Shown here: piece by piece, positions 1-6,695 of the stretch
How positions within the stretch are numbered: position 1 is the stretch's first letter
How the letters are laid out: each line of letters opens with the position of its first letter
Origin: Desulfobacterales bacterium
Lineage (GTDB): Bacteria; Desulfobacterota; Desulfobacteria; Desulfobacterales; RPRI01
Length of the DNA stretch: 48,087 bases
Assembly: GCA_030689795.1 (NCBI GenBank)
Contig: JAUYEO010000182.1
Location: 1-48,087 of the forward strand
Reading direction: 5' to 3'
Notes under the pieces: model-generated
Told to the model about the DNA's origin: nothing
What the model saw: only the letters and a program-made list of their open reading frames with translations
The model's database searches: none
Made by a program: the position numbers and the translations under genes

Positions 1-512
1 GCCAGGTAATCCAGTGTTTCTCGTAATGCTTCTCTGAGGTCAGTTGCAGGTCCTCTCCACGACAAACGTTGCTCGGCATAAAGATCCTGAAGAGCCTGTT
101 GATAGGAAAAAGCTGCAGAAGGGACGATTTGGCTTAATGTCTGAATAATCATAGTATCCACATGGTTGTCCGCATGAGGATCAGTGCTGGAAGACGGTGA
201 AGTAACAATTCGAGTGTCGAGAAGAATAAGGCCGTTTTTTGCCTTTGACAAAAGCGTTTGGTAGCGCTTGACCCCACCTCGCTTGTGGCAGAGCACAAGC
301 AGCTCTTGCATAAGAGTGTCCACATTACTGATATATTCATCTTGTTCAGACGCTCCCAAGAGAAGAGGCCGCACAGAATTGAAGTATTCCACGACCAGTG
401 CACGGAGGCATTCTCTCTTTTTCTGGGAGTTAATCTGTACTGAATTGACTTTGTTTAAGCCTCTTCTTGTCTGTTCAAGTTTCAGGATAAAATCTGGGAC
501 GTTGACGGGCAT
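1..512 (-). CDS. Possible pPIWI-associated nuclease-like protein, N-terminal part (runs off left edge)
   Basis: An open frame begins with ATG at 512 and stays open to base 1, giving 170 residues of a longer protein. It opens MPVNVPDFILKLEQTRRGLN and ends near the edge with SWRGPATDLREALRETL. From memory, that WRGPATDLRE block resembles the N-terminal half of proteins called predicted pPIWI-associating nuclease (pP_pnuc). The match is recalled, not computed, and the catalytic half lies outside the window. The start follows directly on the stop codon of the gene at 513-1025 (TAG then ATG), so the two are almost certainly translated from one mRNA. The cytoplasmic, helical character fits a nuclease or an effector-associated protein. 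Confidence 0.5.
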   Translation of the reverse strand, partial: MPVNVPDFILKLEQTRRGLNKVNSVQINSQKKRECLRALVVEYFNSVRPLLLGASEQDEYISNVDTLMQELLVLCHKRGGVKRYQTLLSKAKNGLILLDTRIVTSPSSSTDPHADNHVDTMIIQTLSQIVPSAAFSYQQALQDLYAEQRLSWRGPATDLREALRETLDYL

Positions 513-1025
513 CTAATCCCCTTTGTTTGAAGGAAGATTATGCGCTACTAGGTTGTATCCAACAGCATTCAGGGCGTATGCTCCTTTGCCCGATGCGGTT
601 TCAAAATAGCCAGCTACCTTGGCATCAGGCAGGATTTGCCCTATGGTCTTCGGAAGCTTGAACCCAGCCTGCTTGAAATACTTCGTTAGGTCTTGGGCAT
701 TTACCGTTTCACTTCTTTCACTTTCCGGTGCTAATTCGCGCAGATAATACGCAACTACACATGCCATTTGTCGCGCCGATTTTGGTTGTTTCTGCTCCTT
801 GAGAGTTCTGATGTCTATTGTAAGTGGATTTGGAGCAGAGGTGCCCTGCAGGGGAGGTATAGGAACTTGAGGCATAGTGTGCTGTGGCGCGTTTACAAGA
901 GCATTGATGCCAAGATGCGAAGATGCTGCCTCTAATGCAGTCTTTCTTGCACCAGGCTCCAAAGAATCCAACGCGCTGATTATCTGATCAATTGCTTGTC
1001 CGAGTGTTAGTTTCTTTTCAGTCAT
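513..1025 (-). CDS. Conserved hypothetical protein, partner of the nuclease-like gene
   Basis: A 170-residue soluble protein of unassigned function. The first 45 residues look like an amphipathic helical segment (MTEKKLTLGQAIDQII...). A proline-rich linker follows (about 46-65). The rest, about 75-165, looks like a compact winged-helix-type domain ending GKGAYALNAVGYNLVAHNLP. That ending resembles a recurrent C-terminus of small proteins found beside pP_pnuc-type genes; this is recollection, not a search. The start ATG at 1025 has a GGAGGTAG-type ribosome-binding site on the minus strand just upstream. It is the first gene of a leftward pair whose second gene starts on the next base after its stop. 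A promoter-bearing repeat lies 29 bp upstream. It may be the regulatory or adaptor half of a defence-like pair (inference). Confidence 0.6.
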   Translation of the reverse strand: MTEKKLTLGQAIDQIISALDSLEPGARKTALEAASSHLGINALVNAPQHTMPQVPIPPLQGTSAPNPLTIDIRTLKEQKQPKSARQMACVVAYYLRELAPESERSETVNAQDLTKYFKQAGFKLPKTIGQILPDAKVAGYFETASGKGAYALNAVGYNLVAHNLPSNKGD

Positions 1026-1053
1026 TACTACCTCCTTTTCATTTTCTATGGCC

Positions 1054-1201
1054 GAACAAGTTATTTTACAGTTTCCAGATAACTTCGAGGCTGGACAATG
1101 TCGATTTATCTGTTGTCTTCGCGATTAATGGTTGACTCGCCCGTCAGATACGACATAAATATTTTAAATAATACATAATATTAAGACAATTATTTTGCAA
1201 C
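1054..1201 (-). repeat. Direct repeat copy A (about 150 bp), promoter-bearing
   Basis: Nearly the same sequence recurs at 3243-3410 in the same orientation, from GAACAAGTTATT to ATTATTTTGCAAC. The main difference is an interior indel of roughly 20 bases, missing here. Both copies lie just upstream of a leftward gene (this one 29 bp before the start at 1025). An imperfect hairpin CAGATAA...TTATCTG lies inside. Confidence 0.8.
1161..1189 (-). promoter_or_regulatory. Leftward sigma-70-like promoter in repeat copy A
   Basis: On the minus strand, TTGTCT (1189-1184) and TAAAAT (1166-1161) are separated by exactly 17 bases, pointing at the hypothetical/nuclease-like pair. The other repeat copy holds a better version (TTGTCA-17-TAATAT) in the same place, which supports a shared function. 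Confidence 0.45.
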
Positions 1202-1371
1202 TATTAATTCCCGGCATCCCGGTAAAACCGGTTTCACAGGAAATTTATCAAGCAACAGTCAATTTCACTGATAATGTGCTGGAAAACACCAGGTGTTTAA
1301 AGGCGGGCTGTTTCCGGCATTTGATCCTGCAAATATAAAAGCTGATATCAGTAAAGTTATTTACAATTGAA
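1197..1371 (+). pseudogene. Degraded coding remnant (unidentified)
   Basis: The + strand reads protein-like in one frame (PVKPVSQEIYQATVNFTD then NVLENTR). A frameshift near 1300 is needed, after which it continues FKGGLFPAFDPANIKADISK up to a TGA at 1369-1371. Neither part has a plausible start, and the left end coincides with the edge of repeat copy A. The amino-acid texture suggests the tail of a lost gene, but I cannot name the family. Confidence 0.3.
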
Positions 1372-1392
1372 CATCCCGGATATCCGGCTGGT

Positions 1393-1779
1393 TCATGTTA
1401 TGTTAATGATATGGTTATTAAGCCAGGCAGTAAATTCTTCGCGACCAAGTTTCCCATTCGCGAGATCAAGGATAATTCGCTCTTGTTCATCTACTGATGC
1501 CTCAATTTCAAATCCATTAAGAATTAAAAAGGTTTCCATTGCGGCATGACCGACTCTTTTATTACCATCAATAAAGGGGTGGTTCATAACTATGAAGAAA
1601 CAAAGTGCGGCAGCTTTAGCAAGAATATCTGGATAAAGATCTGTGCGGTCAAATGTAGTGCGGGGTTGATTTATTGCGGATTCCAGGGTATGCATATCGC
1701 GAATTCCCCTTGCCCCACCGGAAACTTCAATAATCCTATCGTGTAATTCAAGAATTTCACGAAGAGAAAGGTGGCGCAT
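1393..1779 (-). CDS. doc: Doc/Fic-family toxin (death-on-curing type)
   Basis: A 128-residue single-domain Fic-fold protein, the usual length for Doc-type toxins. The diagnostic active-site motif is HPFIDGNKRVG at about residues 67-77. It has the catalytic His, an acidic residue and the GNKR anion-binding loop, so the enzyme looks intact. Doc proteins phosphorylate EF-Tu and related Fic proteins AMPylate targets; which applies here cannot be told from sequence. Its ATG (1779-1777) overlaps the antitoxin's TGA by one base (TGATG), so the pair is translationally coupled with the antitoxin first. It is the second gene of a leftward toxin-antitoxin operon. Confidence 0.88.
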   Translation of the reverse strand: MRHLSLREILELHDRIIEVSGGARGIRDMHTLESAINQPRTTFDRTDLYPDILAKAAALCFFIVMNHPFIDGNKRVGHAAMETFLILNGFEIEASVDEQERIILDLANGKLGREEFTAWLNNHIINIT

Positions 1780-1976
1780 CAGGCCAACCGTTTATAAAGT
1801 TCTTTATTCTTTGAAAGAACTTTCTGCACGGCTTCGTCAAATGCCGATTCAGGCTGACCAATTAAATCCTCAATCGAAGCGGTTACAAACTGACTTGGCA
1901 ACAAGCCGAACTTCTCGGCCATTTTCTGTAGCAATGCGGCCTTGGAATCATCTATTTCAACTGTTATTCTTGCCAT
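1779..1976 (-). CDS. Antitoxin partner of the Doc-like toxin
   Basis: A small acidic protein of 65 residues starting MARITVEIDDSKAALLQKM. The short beta strand followed by helices looks ribbon-helix-helix-like and would bind DNA. The C-terminal half (IEDLIGQPESAFDEAVQKVL) is charged and probably wraps the toxin. I chose the ATG at 1976 because GGGGGAATTAAAT sits in ribosome-binding position before it. An in-frame ATG at 1991 would add five residues but has a poorer upstream sequence. The stop codon overlaps the toxin start. Autoregulation of the operon is expected for the class; no operator is evident. The 277 bases upstream (1992-2268) hold no gene I can support. Confidence 0.75.
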   Translation of the reverse strand: MARITVEIDDSKAALLQKMAEKFGLLPSQFVTASIEDLIGQPESAFDEAVQKVLSKNKELYKRLA

Positions 1977-2268
1977 ATTTAATTCCCCCATCTGTTCTGT
2001 AGGTAAGTATAGCTTAAGTTTTCAATTTTTCCAAGCAAGCATCCATATGGGAACGTTCATCAATATATAAGTTGATCATGTTTCAAAACTCAATTTCAGC
2101 TCTTCTGCCTGTATCAGGCCACATGCGACAGCCATACTAACTCTCCGAATAAGTTTAATAAAAAGCAAATCATAAATTTATAAAAGGCATGTTTAAAGAT
2201 GAATAACACGGAATAAAAAGAAATGCGGCAGCTTTTTTTGTCAACCTTAATTCGGTGGTTATATGATC

Positions 2269-2607
2269 TCAAATGTTCAATGCCTGCTTAATATCGTTCC
2301 TTAAATCCTCAGTGAAATTCTCTAAATCCAAATCACTCAACATCCCATGTCGATACATTAGGTACAAATACCCTTTCATTCCTGATCTTGAATGTCCGTC
2401 AAGACAGCTTTCCAGAATTTTTCTTTCCTTTTTCATTCTCTCTCTGGCATCCCAAAATCGTTCTGTCGGTGTTCGGCCTTCATCCATAAAAATCGCAACG
2501 ATTTCTTTATTCTTTTCTGTCAGATAGCGTTCACGTAGTTCTGGAACCATACTCTGAAAAGTTTTCCAATCAGATTTAATTAGTTTCCCTTCCATTTTCC
2601 TCACCAT
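2269..2607 (-). CDS. Conserved hypothetical protein, 112 aa
   Basis: A small, highly charged, probably all-helical cytoplasmic protein without membrane segments or a signal peptide. The most distinctive segments are PELRERYLTEKNKEI (about 23-37), GRTPTERFWDARERMKKER (about 44-62) and LDGHSRSGMKGYLYLMYRHG (about 69-88). I do not recognise the family. It lies 45 bp downstream of the ParE-like toxin on the same strand and could belong to that operon. Two starts are possible: ATG at 2607, or ATG at 2595, where GGTGAGGA immediately upstream could act as a closely spaced ribosome-binding site. Confidence 0.6.
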   Translation of the reverse strand: MVRKMEGKLIKSDWKTFQSMVPELRERYLTEKNKEIVAIFMDEGRTPTERFWDARERMKKERKILESCLDGHSRSGMKGYLYLMYRHGMLSDLDLENFTEDLRNDIKQALNI

Positions 2608-2652
2608 ATAAACGCTTGAGCCGCGAGAGAATAGCCGCTTGCTTCACTTTGC

Positions 2653-2943
2653 TCACTCCCTGTCCATCCAGTAGTCTGGGTGACGTCGAAGGTCGGCAAC
2701 TGCGATGATGCTTACGAAGCCGGACTTGACTTGATAAATGACGCCAAATGGGAACCGGTTGACAAGGCAGCGACGGGTATTCCTGGACATTGGCGACCAC
2801 GCCTCAGGGTATTGGATAATGCGGTAAATAGTTGAGTAAACTTCTTGGGCAAACTCTATACCGAGGCCATGCCGGCAGTCTTCATAGTATTCAACAGCCT
2901 TGTCAAATTCAGTTTCAGCATGTTTGTGGAAAAAGAATTTCAT
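2653..2943 (-). CDS. RelE/ParE-family toxin
   Basis: A 96-residue toxin of the ParE/RelE superfamily, opening MKFFFHKHAETEFDKAVEYY and ending VADLRRHPDYWMDRE. The initial strand, two helices with Glu and Tyr residues (AVEYYED), the RFPFGVIYQV strand and the terminal HPDYW are typical. The family either poisons DNA gyrase (ParE) or cleaves ribosome-bound mRNA (RelE); the type cannot be settled here. The ATG overlaps the antitoxin stop by 4 bases (ATGA), giving the usual antitoxin-first coupled pair. Full length, no defect seen. Confidence 0.88.
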   Translation of the reverse strand: MKFFFHKHAETEFDKAVEYYEDCRHGLGIEFAQEVYSTIYRIIQYPEAWSPMSRNTRRCLVNRFPFGVIYQVKSGFVSIIAVADLRRHPDYWMDRE

Positions 2944-3173
2944 TTCCCGTGCTTTGCTCGAATTTTTGCGAAAACTTCTTCACCGGGGACCAGCTCAGCC
3001 TTTCCTTCCTCAATTTGGGATACGCGACGTTCCGCTTCTTCTGCCCAAAGGCGATCGATTTCCTCATCGACTGGAAGGTTGAGGCTCGTAAGAAGCTTCT
3101 CAACCAAGCTTATACGGACATCTGACGGAAGGGATAGGGCTTCTTCAACAACTCTGTCATTTGTTGATGTCAT
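2940..3173 (-). CDS. Addiction module component antitoxin (Unstab_antitox-type)
   Basis: A 77-residue acidic protein with the hallmarks of the putative addiction module component family: a helical start RVVEEALSLPSDVRISLVEK, then LPVDEEIDRLWAEEAERR, and a toxin-binding tail ending EVFAKIRAKHGK. Members are labile antitoxins paired with ParE/RelE toxins. It precedes and overlaps the toxin gene by 4 bases. Repeat copy B, with a strong leftward promoter, ends 70 bp upstream and probably drives the operon. A ribosome-binding site (AGGAGAAA) lies just before the ATG on the minus strand. Confidence 0.87.
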   Translation of the reverse strand: MTSTNDRVVEEALSLPSDVRISLVEKLLTSLNLPVDEEIDRLWAEEAERRVSQIEEGKAELVPGEEVFAKIRAKHGK

Positions 3174-3242
3174 AGTATTTCTCCTTTACTGGACTATTTA
3201 AACATACATCACAAGGTAAGGCAATACTGATCCATAAGAGCA

Positions 3243-3410
3243 GAACAAGTTATTCTACAGTTTCCAGATAACTCCACTACCAACAAGATACCTTCAGGGC
3301 GGGACAATGTCGATTTATCTGTTGTCTTCGCGATTCATGGCTGACCCGCCCGGTAGATACGACATAACCATATTAAATAATACATAATATCTTGACAATT
3401 ATTTTGCAAC
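3243..3410 (-). repeat. Direct repeat copy B (about 168 bp), promoter-bearing
   Basis: Same orientation as copy A at 1054-1201, with long identical stretches (for example GACAATGTCGATTTATCTG and TTGTCTTCGCGATT). It has extra interior bases around 3274-3300 absent from copy A. It lies 70 bp upstream of the ParE antitoxin start, between that operon and the aldehyde dehydrogenase gene. Confidence 0.8.
3370..3398 (-). promoter_or_regulatory. Leftward sigma-70-like promoter in repeat copy B
   Basis: Minus strand TTGTCA (3398-3393), 17-base spacer, TAATAT (3375-3370). It points at the ParE toxin-antitoxin operon, and its position in the repeat matches the promoter in copy A. Confidence 0.55.
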
Positions 3411-3467
3411 CATCTATTTCCATCATCTATTTCCAGCATCATAGACATCCATGAAACTCCCTTCCGC

Positions 3468-4841
3468 TTACGATAATAAAAATTTTATATAATTCAATTT
3501 GTTCTTATACGGCGGATAGGGGATGGTTGGATTGAAAATGGTCGTTTTCTGTAAAATTGACCGGTGATGACTGAAAGCGTCGAAACTGAATTTGCCGTGA
3601 TAGCAACCCATGCCGCTGTTCCCGACACCACCGAAGGGCAGCCTGGGATTCGATACGTGCATCATGGTGTCGTTAATGCAGCCGCCGCCTGATGATGTCG
3701 ATGACAAAAGAATATCCCTTTTGGCTTTTGAAGAAGTGAAAAAGTACATGGCCAGGGGTTTTTCATGCCTGTTGATCATGGAGATCACATCTTCGAGACG
3801 GGTAAACTCCAGCACCGGAAGCAGTGGTCCGAAAATCTCTTCCTGCATGATGGGATCAGTATAGTTGATGTTATCGATGATCGTCGGCTCGATATACCGG
3901 TCGGTCCTGTTCACTCTTCCGCCGTGAATTATGGTTCCGGCCGAATGCATGAGCTTTTCCAGACGATCAAATTGCCGGTCGTTTATAATTCTTCCGAAAT
4001 CGGGACTCTGTTCGGGATCATCGCCGTAGAAGCTCTTTATACAGCCGCTGATTTTTAACAGCAGTTTATCCTTTACCTCCCTGTGTACAAAGAGGTGGTC
4101 GGGAGCAATGCAGGTTTGGCCGGAATTTAAGAATTTGCCGAAACAGATGCGCCGGGCCGCGATATCGAGATCGGCATCCTGTTCAACAATGCAGGGGCTT
4201 TTCCCTCCCAGTTCCAATATGATCGGCGTCAGGTGTTTGGACGCCTTTTCCATGACGATTTTTCCGAGAGGGGGACTTCCGGTGAAAAAAATTAAATCGA
4301 AGCGCTGATCCAGAACGGCCTGGTTGACATTTCGATCACCGGTAATAACACTGACGTATTCCGGAGGAAAAATTTCAGTTAAAAGCTTCTTAATTATATT
4401 CGATACATTTGCGGAATAATGAGCCGGTTTCATCATGACGCAGTTTCCGGCCGATAATGCCCCGACCAAGGGCAGCAGCGCGAGCTGAAGCGGGTAATTC
4501 CAGGGCGACATGATTAGAACGACTCCGTAGGGTTCGTGCAGTATCCGGCTGGTGGAATAAAAATTCAGCATGTCGGTTGAGATTCTCGTGGGTTTTGCCC
4601 ACTTATTCAGTTTTTTCAGGTGATGTTTGATTTCCTTTAATATCATACCGATCTCGGTGCCGAATACTTCCAGTTTAGGTTTTCTTAAATCCTCCCAGAA
4701 GGCGTCGTAGATTTCGTTTTCGTATCTTAATAACGCATCCTGAAGTTTTTTCAGGCTGTCGCGCCGGAATTCGATATCGATGGTTTTTCCTGTTTGAAAA
4801 AAATCGCGATGCTCCTTTACTGCTTTTGATATTAAATCCAT
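3468..4841 (-). CDS. NAD(P)-dependent aldehyde dehydrogenase, class 3 type
   Basis: A 457-residue aldehyde dehydrogenase, the usual length for the short class 3 (ALDH3-like) group. It oxidises aliphatic or aromatic aldehydes to acids in the cytoplasm. Visible motifs: cofactor-binding MSPWNYPLQLALLPLVGAL (about 111-129), FFTGSPPLGK (185-194), ELGGK with general base Glu210, GQTC with catalytic Cys244, and EEIFGPLLPV. The usual KPSE cofactor motif reads KPAH (138-141), replacing the Glu that helps select NAD over NADP. The start at 4841 is preceded by GGAG at about 10 bases. The gene stands alone and leftward, flanked by accessory DNA, so its physiological aldehyde is not indicated. Confidence 0.93.
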   Translation of the reverse strand: MDLISKAVKEHRDFFQTGKTIDIEFRRDSLKKLQDALLRYENEIYDAFWEDLRKPKLEVFGTEIGMILKEIKHHLKKLNKWAKPTRISTDMLNFYSTSRILHEPYGVVLIMSPWNYPLQLALLPLVGALSAGNCVMMKPAHYSANVSNIIKKLLTEIFPPEYVSVITGDRNVNQAVLDQRFDLIFFTGSPPLGKIVMEKASKHLTPIILELGGKSPCIVEQDADLDIAARRICFGKFLNSGQTCIAPDHLFVHREVKDKLLLKISGCIKSFYGDDPEQSPDFGRIINDRQFDRLEKLMHSAGTIIHGGRVNRTDRYIEPTIIDNINYTDPIMQEEIFGPLLPVLEFTRLEDVISMINRHEKPLAMYFFTSSKAKRDILLSSTSSGGGCINDTMMHVSNPRLPFGGVGNSGMGCYHGKFSFDAFSHHRSILQKTTIFNPTIPYPPYKNKLNYIKFLLS

Positions 4842-4938
4842 ACTGATATTACTCCATTGTTTTTATGTATTGTCGGATAATATTCCGTCTCGCCTTCTAT
4901 ATCATCTTATATTCCTTCTATATTTTATCTGTATATTC

Positions 4939-4967
4939 TTGACAAGTATCATTTGCATTTGTATCTT
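4939..4967 (+). promoter_or_regulatory. Sigma-70-like promoter, rightward
   Basis: TTGACA (4939-4944), 17-base spacer, TATCTT (4962-4967). It would transcribe the gap containing the four-helix-bundle remnant and then the zinc-ribbon gene at 5163. It is the only candidate promoter I see in the 321-base gap 4842-5162. Confidence 0.4.
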
Positions 4968-4997
4968 TTTCCCGGTTATTATGTAATGATGATTGAA

Positions 4998-5022
4998 GGG
5001 TTCCAAGGTTCAAGGGTTCAAG
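4998..5022 (+). repeat. GGTTCAAGG tract
   Basis: Tandem degenerate units GGGTTCCAAGGTTCAAGG followed by GTTCAAG. A similar tract lies at 47210-47242. Tracts of this kind are often seen before four-helix-bundle (23S IVS-type) genes, and a remnant of such a gene follows here. Confidence 0.55.
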
Positions 5023-5049
5023 TAACAAGAAGTGAAGCATCAGCGCTCA

Positions 5050-5146
5050 ATGATGAATAATTCAAAGAATTAAAGGTTTGGCAAAAAGTCCTTTCAACCA
5101 TGCTTGGGGATTTATGGGGCGCAGAAAGGTATGGAAGAAGAACCTA
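5050..5146 (+). pseudogene. Remnant of a four-helix-bundle (23S rRNA IVS-type) protein gene
   Basis: From 5061 one frame reads FKELKVWQKVLSTMLG, the signature opening of the small four-helix-bundle family. It then degenerates and stops at a TAA at about 5139-5141. The ATG codons at 5050 and 5053 are in a different frame, so the head is frameshifted and the remaining 80 or so residues are missing. Clearly broken, no product expected. Confidence 0.5.
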
Positions 5147-5162
5147 AAATAATAAACAGAAT

Positions 5163-5387
5163 ATGACAGTCTCGACGCTTAACTCTTCATACAGGCAAAA
5201 GCGCGAAAAAGCCGTGGAAAGCAATTGCAACTGCTGCAACAAGGCGGCTCCTTTCTGCTGGAGATGCAGGTGCGGGTTTGCCATATGCCAGGACTGCATG
5301 GAAGAAAATTTCTGGGGAATGTCATGCAACGGAATTACATGGCAGTGTCCGGACTGCGGGAGCCAGAATGGTCTCGGAAATCAGTAA
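5163..5387 (+). CDS. Small zinc-ribbon-like protein, 74 aa
   Basis: A Cys-rich soluble protein. Ten or more cysteines form clustered pairs: CNCC near residue 22, CWRCRCGF near 32, CQDC near 42, and CPDCGSQNG near 62. This arrangement suggests at least two structural zinc sites of zinc-ribbon or treble-clef type. The function is unknown; such proteins bind nucleic acid or partner proteins. The ATG at 5163 lacks a clear ribosome-binding site, which lowers confidence in the exact start. The gene is convergent with the DUF3795 gene, 17 bases between their ends. Confidence 0.65.
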   Translation: MTVSTLNSSYRQKREKAVESNCNCCNKAAPFCWRCRCGFAICQDCMEENFWGMSCNGITWQCPDCGSQNGLGNQ

Positions 5388-5404
5388 AAACTTGACCCGG
5401 AACA

Positions 5405-5896
5405 CTAGTCCAGATCCAACTTCACCTTACACTGATTACATATTACAACGCCCCGAAAAACTTTATTGCCGCATTCGGGACAAATATAGCGGGCTTCTTC
5501 ATCTTGAATCCACTTTTCAGTACCGACCTCTCGCCAGTACGGAATAACCCGCAAGATTACCTTTTTACCAATAGTCATGGGGAAATTATCAATATGCCGA
5601 CAGGGAAATTCATCGCACTCGTGACATCCGGTGTAACCTTTTTCTTTGGCGCATGCCCTGATCTTACAATGCTTGCAATGCATAAACTGATCACCAGATA
5701 AGCACCCGTGGCATCGTATATCTTCTGCTGAAATATTCTCACTATTGGGAAGAGTGCCCTTGCCGGGAACTCCTCCCTTGTAAAGCCCCACTAACCTCTC
5801 CTTAAGTTTATGATTATTATCACGATTTGCTATATAAATGGCACAGACTCCACAATAAAGTCCACAAGGAGAAATAAAATCCGGATTTATATTCAT
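5405..5896 (-). CDS. DUF3795 domain protein (Cys-rich), copy 1
   Basis: A 163-residue protein with the DUF3795 signature SPCGLYCGVCAIY at about 9-21. Further Cys pairs follow: CHGCLSG (about 62), CKHCKIRAC, CHECDEFPC (about 92) and a C-terminal zinc ribbon (CPECGNKVFRG... CNQCK, 138-160). The many CxxC pairs point to bound zinc or iron-sulphur. The biochemical role of the family is unknown, and it is common in anaerobes. A close paralogue lies at 8224-8667 on the same strand, so a local duplication or repeated acquisition is likely. It ends 17 bp from the convergent zinc-ribbon gene. Confidence 0.85.
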   Translation of the reverse strand: MNINPDFISPCGLYCGVCAIYIANRDNNHKLKERLVGLYKGGVPGKGTLPNSENISAEDIRCHGCLSGDQFMHCKHCKIRACAKEKGYTGCHECDEFPCRHIDNFPMTIGKKVILRVIPYWREVGTEKWIQDEEARYICPECGNKVFRGVVICNQCKVKLDLD

Positions 5897-5917
5897 AATT
5901 CCAATCCTGTTGATTTA

Positions 5918-6316
5918 TCATTTTCTTATATTACAAAAGCAATGACAAAAGCTGAGCAGGCGGCTTGCAACGTTCCCTATGAAAAACCGAAAGTAATCCC
6001 GCTCTGCTCCAGCGACATGTTGACGCTCATAACCCTGGTTCCTTTGGAAGGCGTGCACCATGCCGCACCGCAACGATCCAAATGATATCCTTTTTGGTTT
6101 TATAAAAAAACGGTATGGCGATATGATCACCTCCCGGTAGGGAAGCTCTGGAAACTCCGGTATGCTTCTACCGGATTCAGGTAAGTCCTCAAGCCTTCGT
6201 AAAACTCTTTCGGTTCGATCCCGAAAACCGGCTGCCGCTGATGGTTTATCCCGCCGAATATATGCGAGTGCAGACAGAAACTGGTTTCTGGCAGAAGGCG
6301 TAAAACGAATTTTCAC
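5918..6316 (-). CDS. ParE/RelE-family toxin, frameshifted near its C-terminus
   Basis: The first 70 or so residues are a clear ParE-type toxin (KIRFTPSARNQFLSALAYI ... YREVIISPYRFF). Downstream of the A7 run at 6104-6110 (T7 in coding sense) the frame yields an atypical tail of about 60 residues. Adding one base to the run restores YKTKKDIIWIVAVRHGAR and then LPKEPGL, the normal ParE ending, stopping at 6027. So the intact gene would be 6027-6316, about 96 residues. As written, the last strand carrying conserved Arg/His is lost and the toxin is probably inactive. Causes could be a real homopolymer mutation, a sequencing slip or transcriptional slippage. It overlaps the antitoxin by 4 bases. 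Confidence 0.75.
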   Translation of the reverse strand: MKIRFTPSARNQFLSALAYIRRDKPSAAAGFRDRTERVLRRLEDLPESGRSIPEFPELPYREVIISPYRFFIKPKRISFGSLRCGMVHAFQRNQGYERQHVAGAERDYFRFFIGNVASRLLSFCHCFCNIRK

Positions 6317-6594
6317 GACGGCTCCTGGGATAGGAGTAAATCGGCTTCAGCAAGAACAGTATCTATATCATAGCCATCGCCTGTTTCTATTTCCCTATCT
6401 CCCTTAGCCAAAAGATGCAGAATCTCTTTATCGTGTTCAGATTTCTCATACGCCTCGACACCGATTATAACGGCAGCCGCTCGCCCTCTTTGCGTAATGA
6501 TAATGGAGTTCTTGTTATCTCGTAATTGTTTCAGGACCTTGGCAGCGTCCTGCCTCAAATTGCTTACCGGAAGGATATTTATAAGCTTTCCCAT
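6313..6594 (-). CDS. Phd/YefM-family antitoxin
   Basis: A 93-residue antitoxin with the PhdYeFM opening, LPVSNLRQDAAKVLKQLRDN, followed by IIITQRGRAAAVIIGVEAYE. This N-terminal dimeric DNA-binding domain lets the protein repress its own operon. The acidic tail (about 60-93) would neutralise the toxin. It is the first gene of the pair, overlapping the ParE-like toxin by 4 bases. GGGGGTACACA precedes the ATG. A palindrome at 6642-6657, next to a TATACT box, is a good operator candidate. Confidence 0.9.
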   Translation of the reverse strand: MGKLINILPVSNLRQDAAKVLKQLRDNKNSIIITQRGRAAAVIIGVEAYEKSEHDKEILHLLAKGDREIETGDGYDIDTVLAEADLLLSQEPS

Positions 6595-6641
6595 TGTGTA
6601 CCCCCTATTGTATTTTTACACGTACCATCAAATGAAGTATA

Positions 6642-6657
6642 AAGCAAGCGGTTGCTT
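6642..6657. promoter_or_regulatory. Palindromic operator candidate for the Phd/YefM antitoxin
   Basis: AAGCAA-GCGG-TTGCTT is a perfect 6+6 palindrome 47 bp upstream of the antitoxin start. It abuts a minus-strand TATACT -10-like box (6641-6636). Phd/YefM proteins bind such palindromes over their own promoter. Confidence 0.45.
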
Positions 6658-6667
6658 GAATACTGTA

Positions 6668-6695
6668 ACCTTTTTTTGGCTGTTCAAAAAAAGGT
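6668..6695. terminator. Inverted repeat, A/T-run hairpin
   Basis: ACCTTTTTTTG and CAAAAAAAGGT form a perfect 11-bp stem around a 6-base loop, in the 340-base gap between the antitoxin promoter and arsR. It may insulate the divergent units or act as a weak terminator. Apart from the arsR promoter and operator, nothing else in this gap looks like a gene. Confidence 0.35.

Noticed and set aside
1054..1201. attC site of an integron cassette (repeat beside toxin-antitoxin genes)
   Set aside because: No paired RYYYAAC/GTTRRRY core ends, no integrase gene, and each copy sits at a gene start rather than after a stop.
2576..2800. 74-codon minus-strand frame overlapping the ParE toxin
   Set aside because: It is out of frame with the clear ParE protein and lacks family features.
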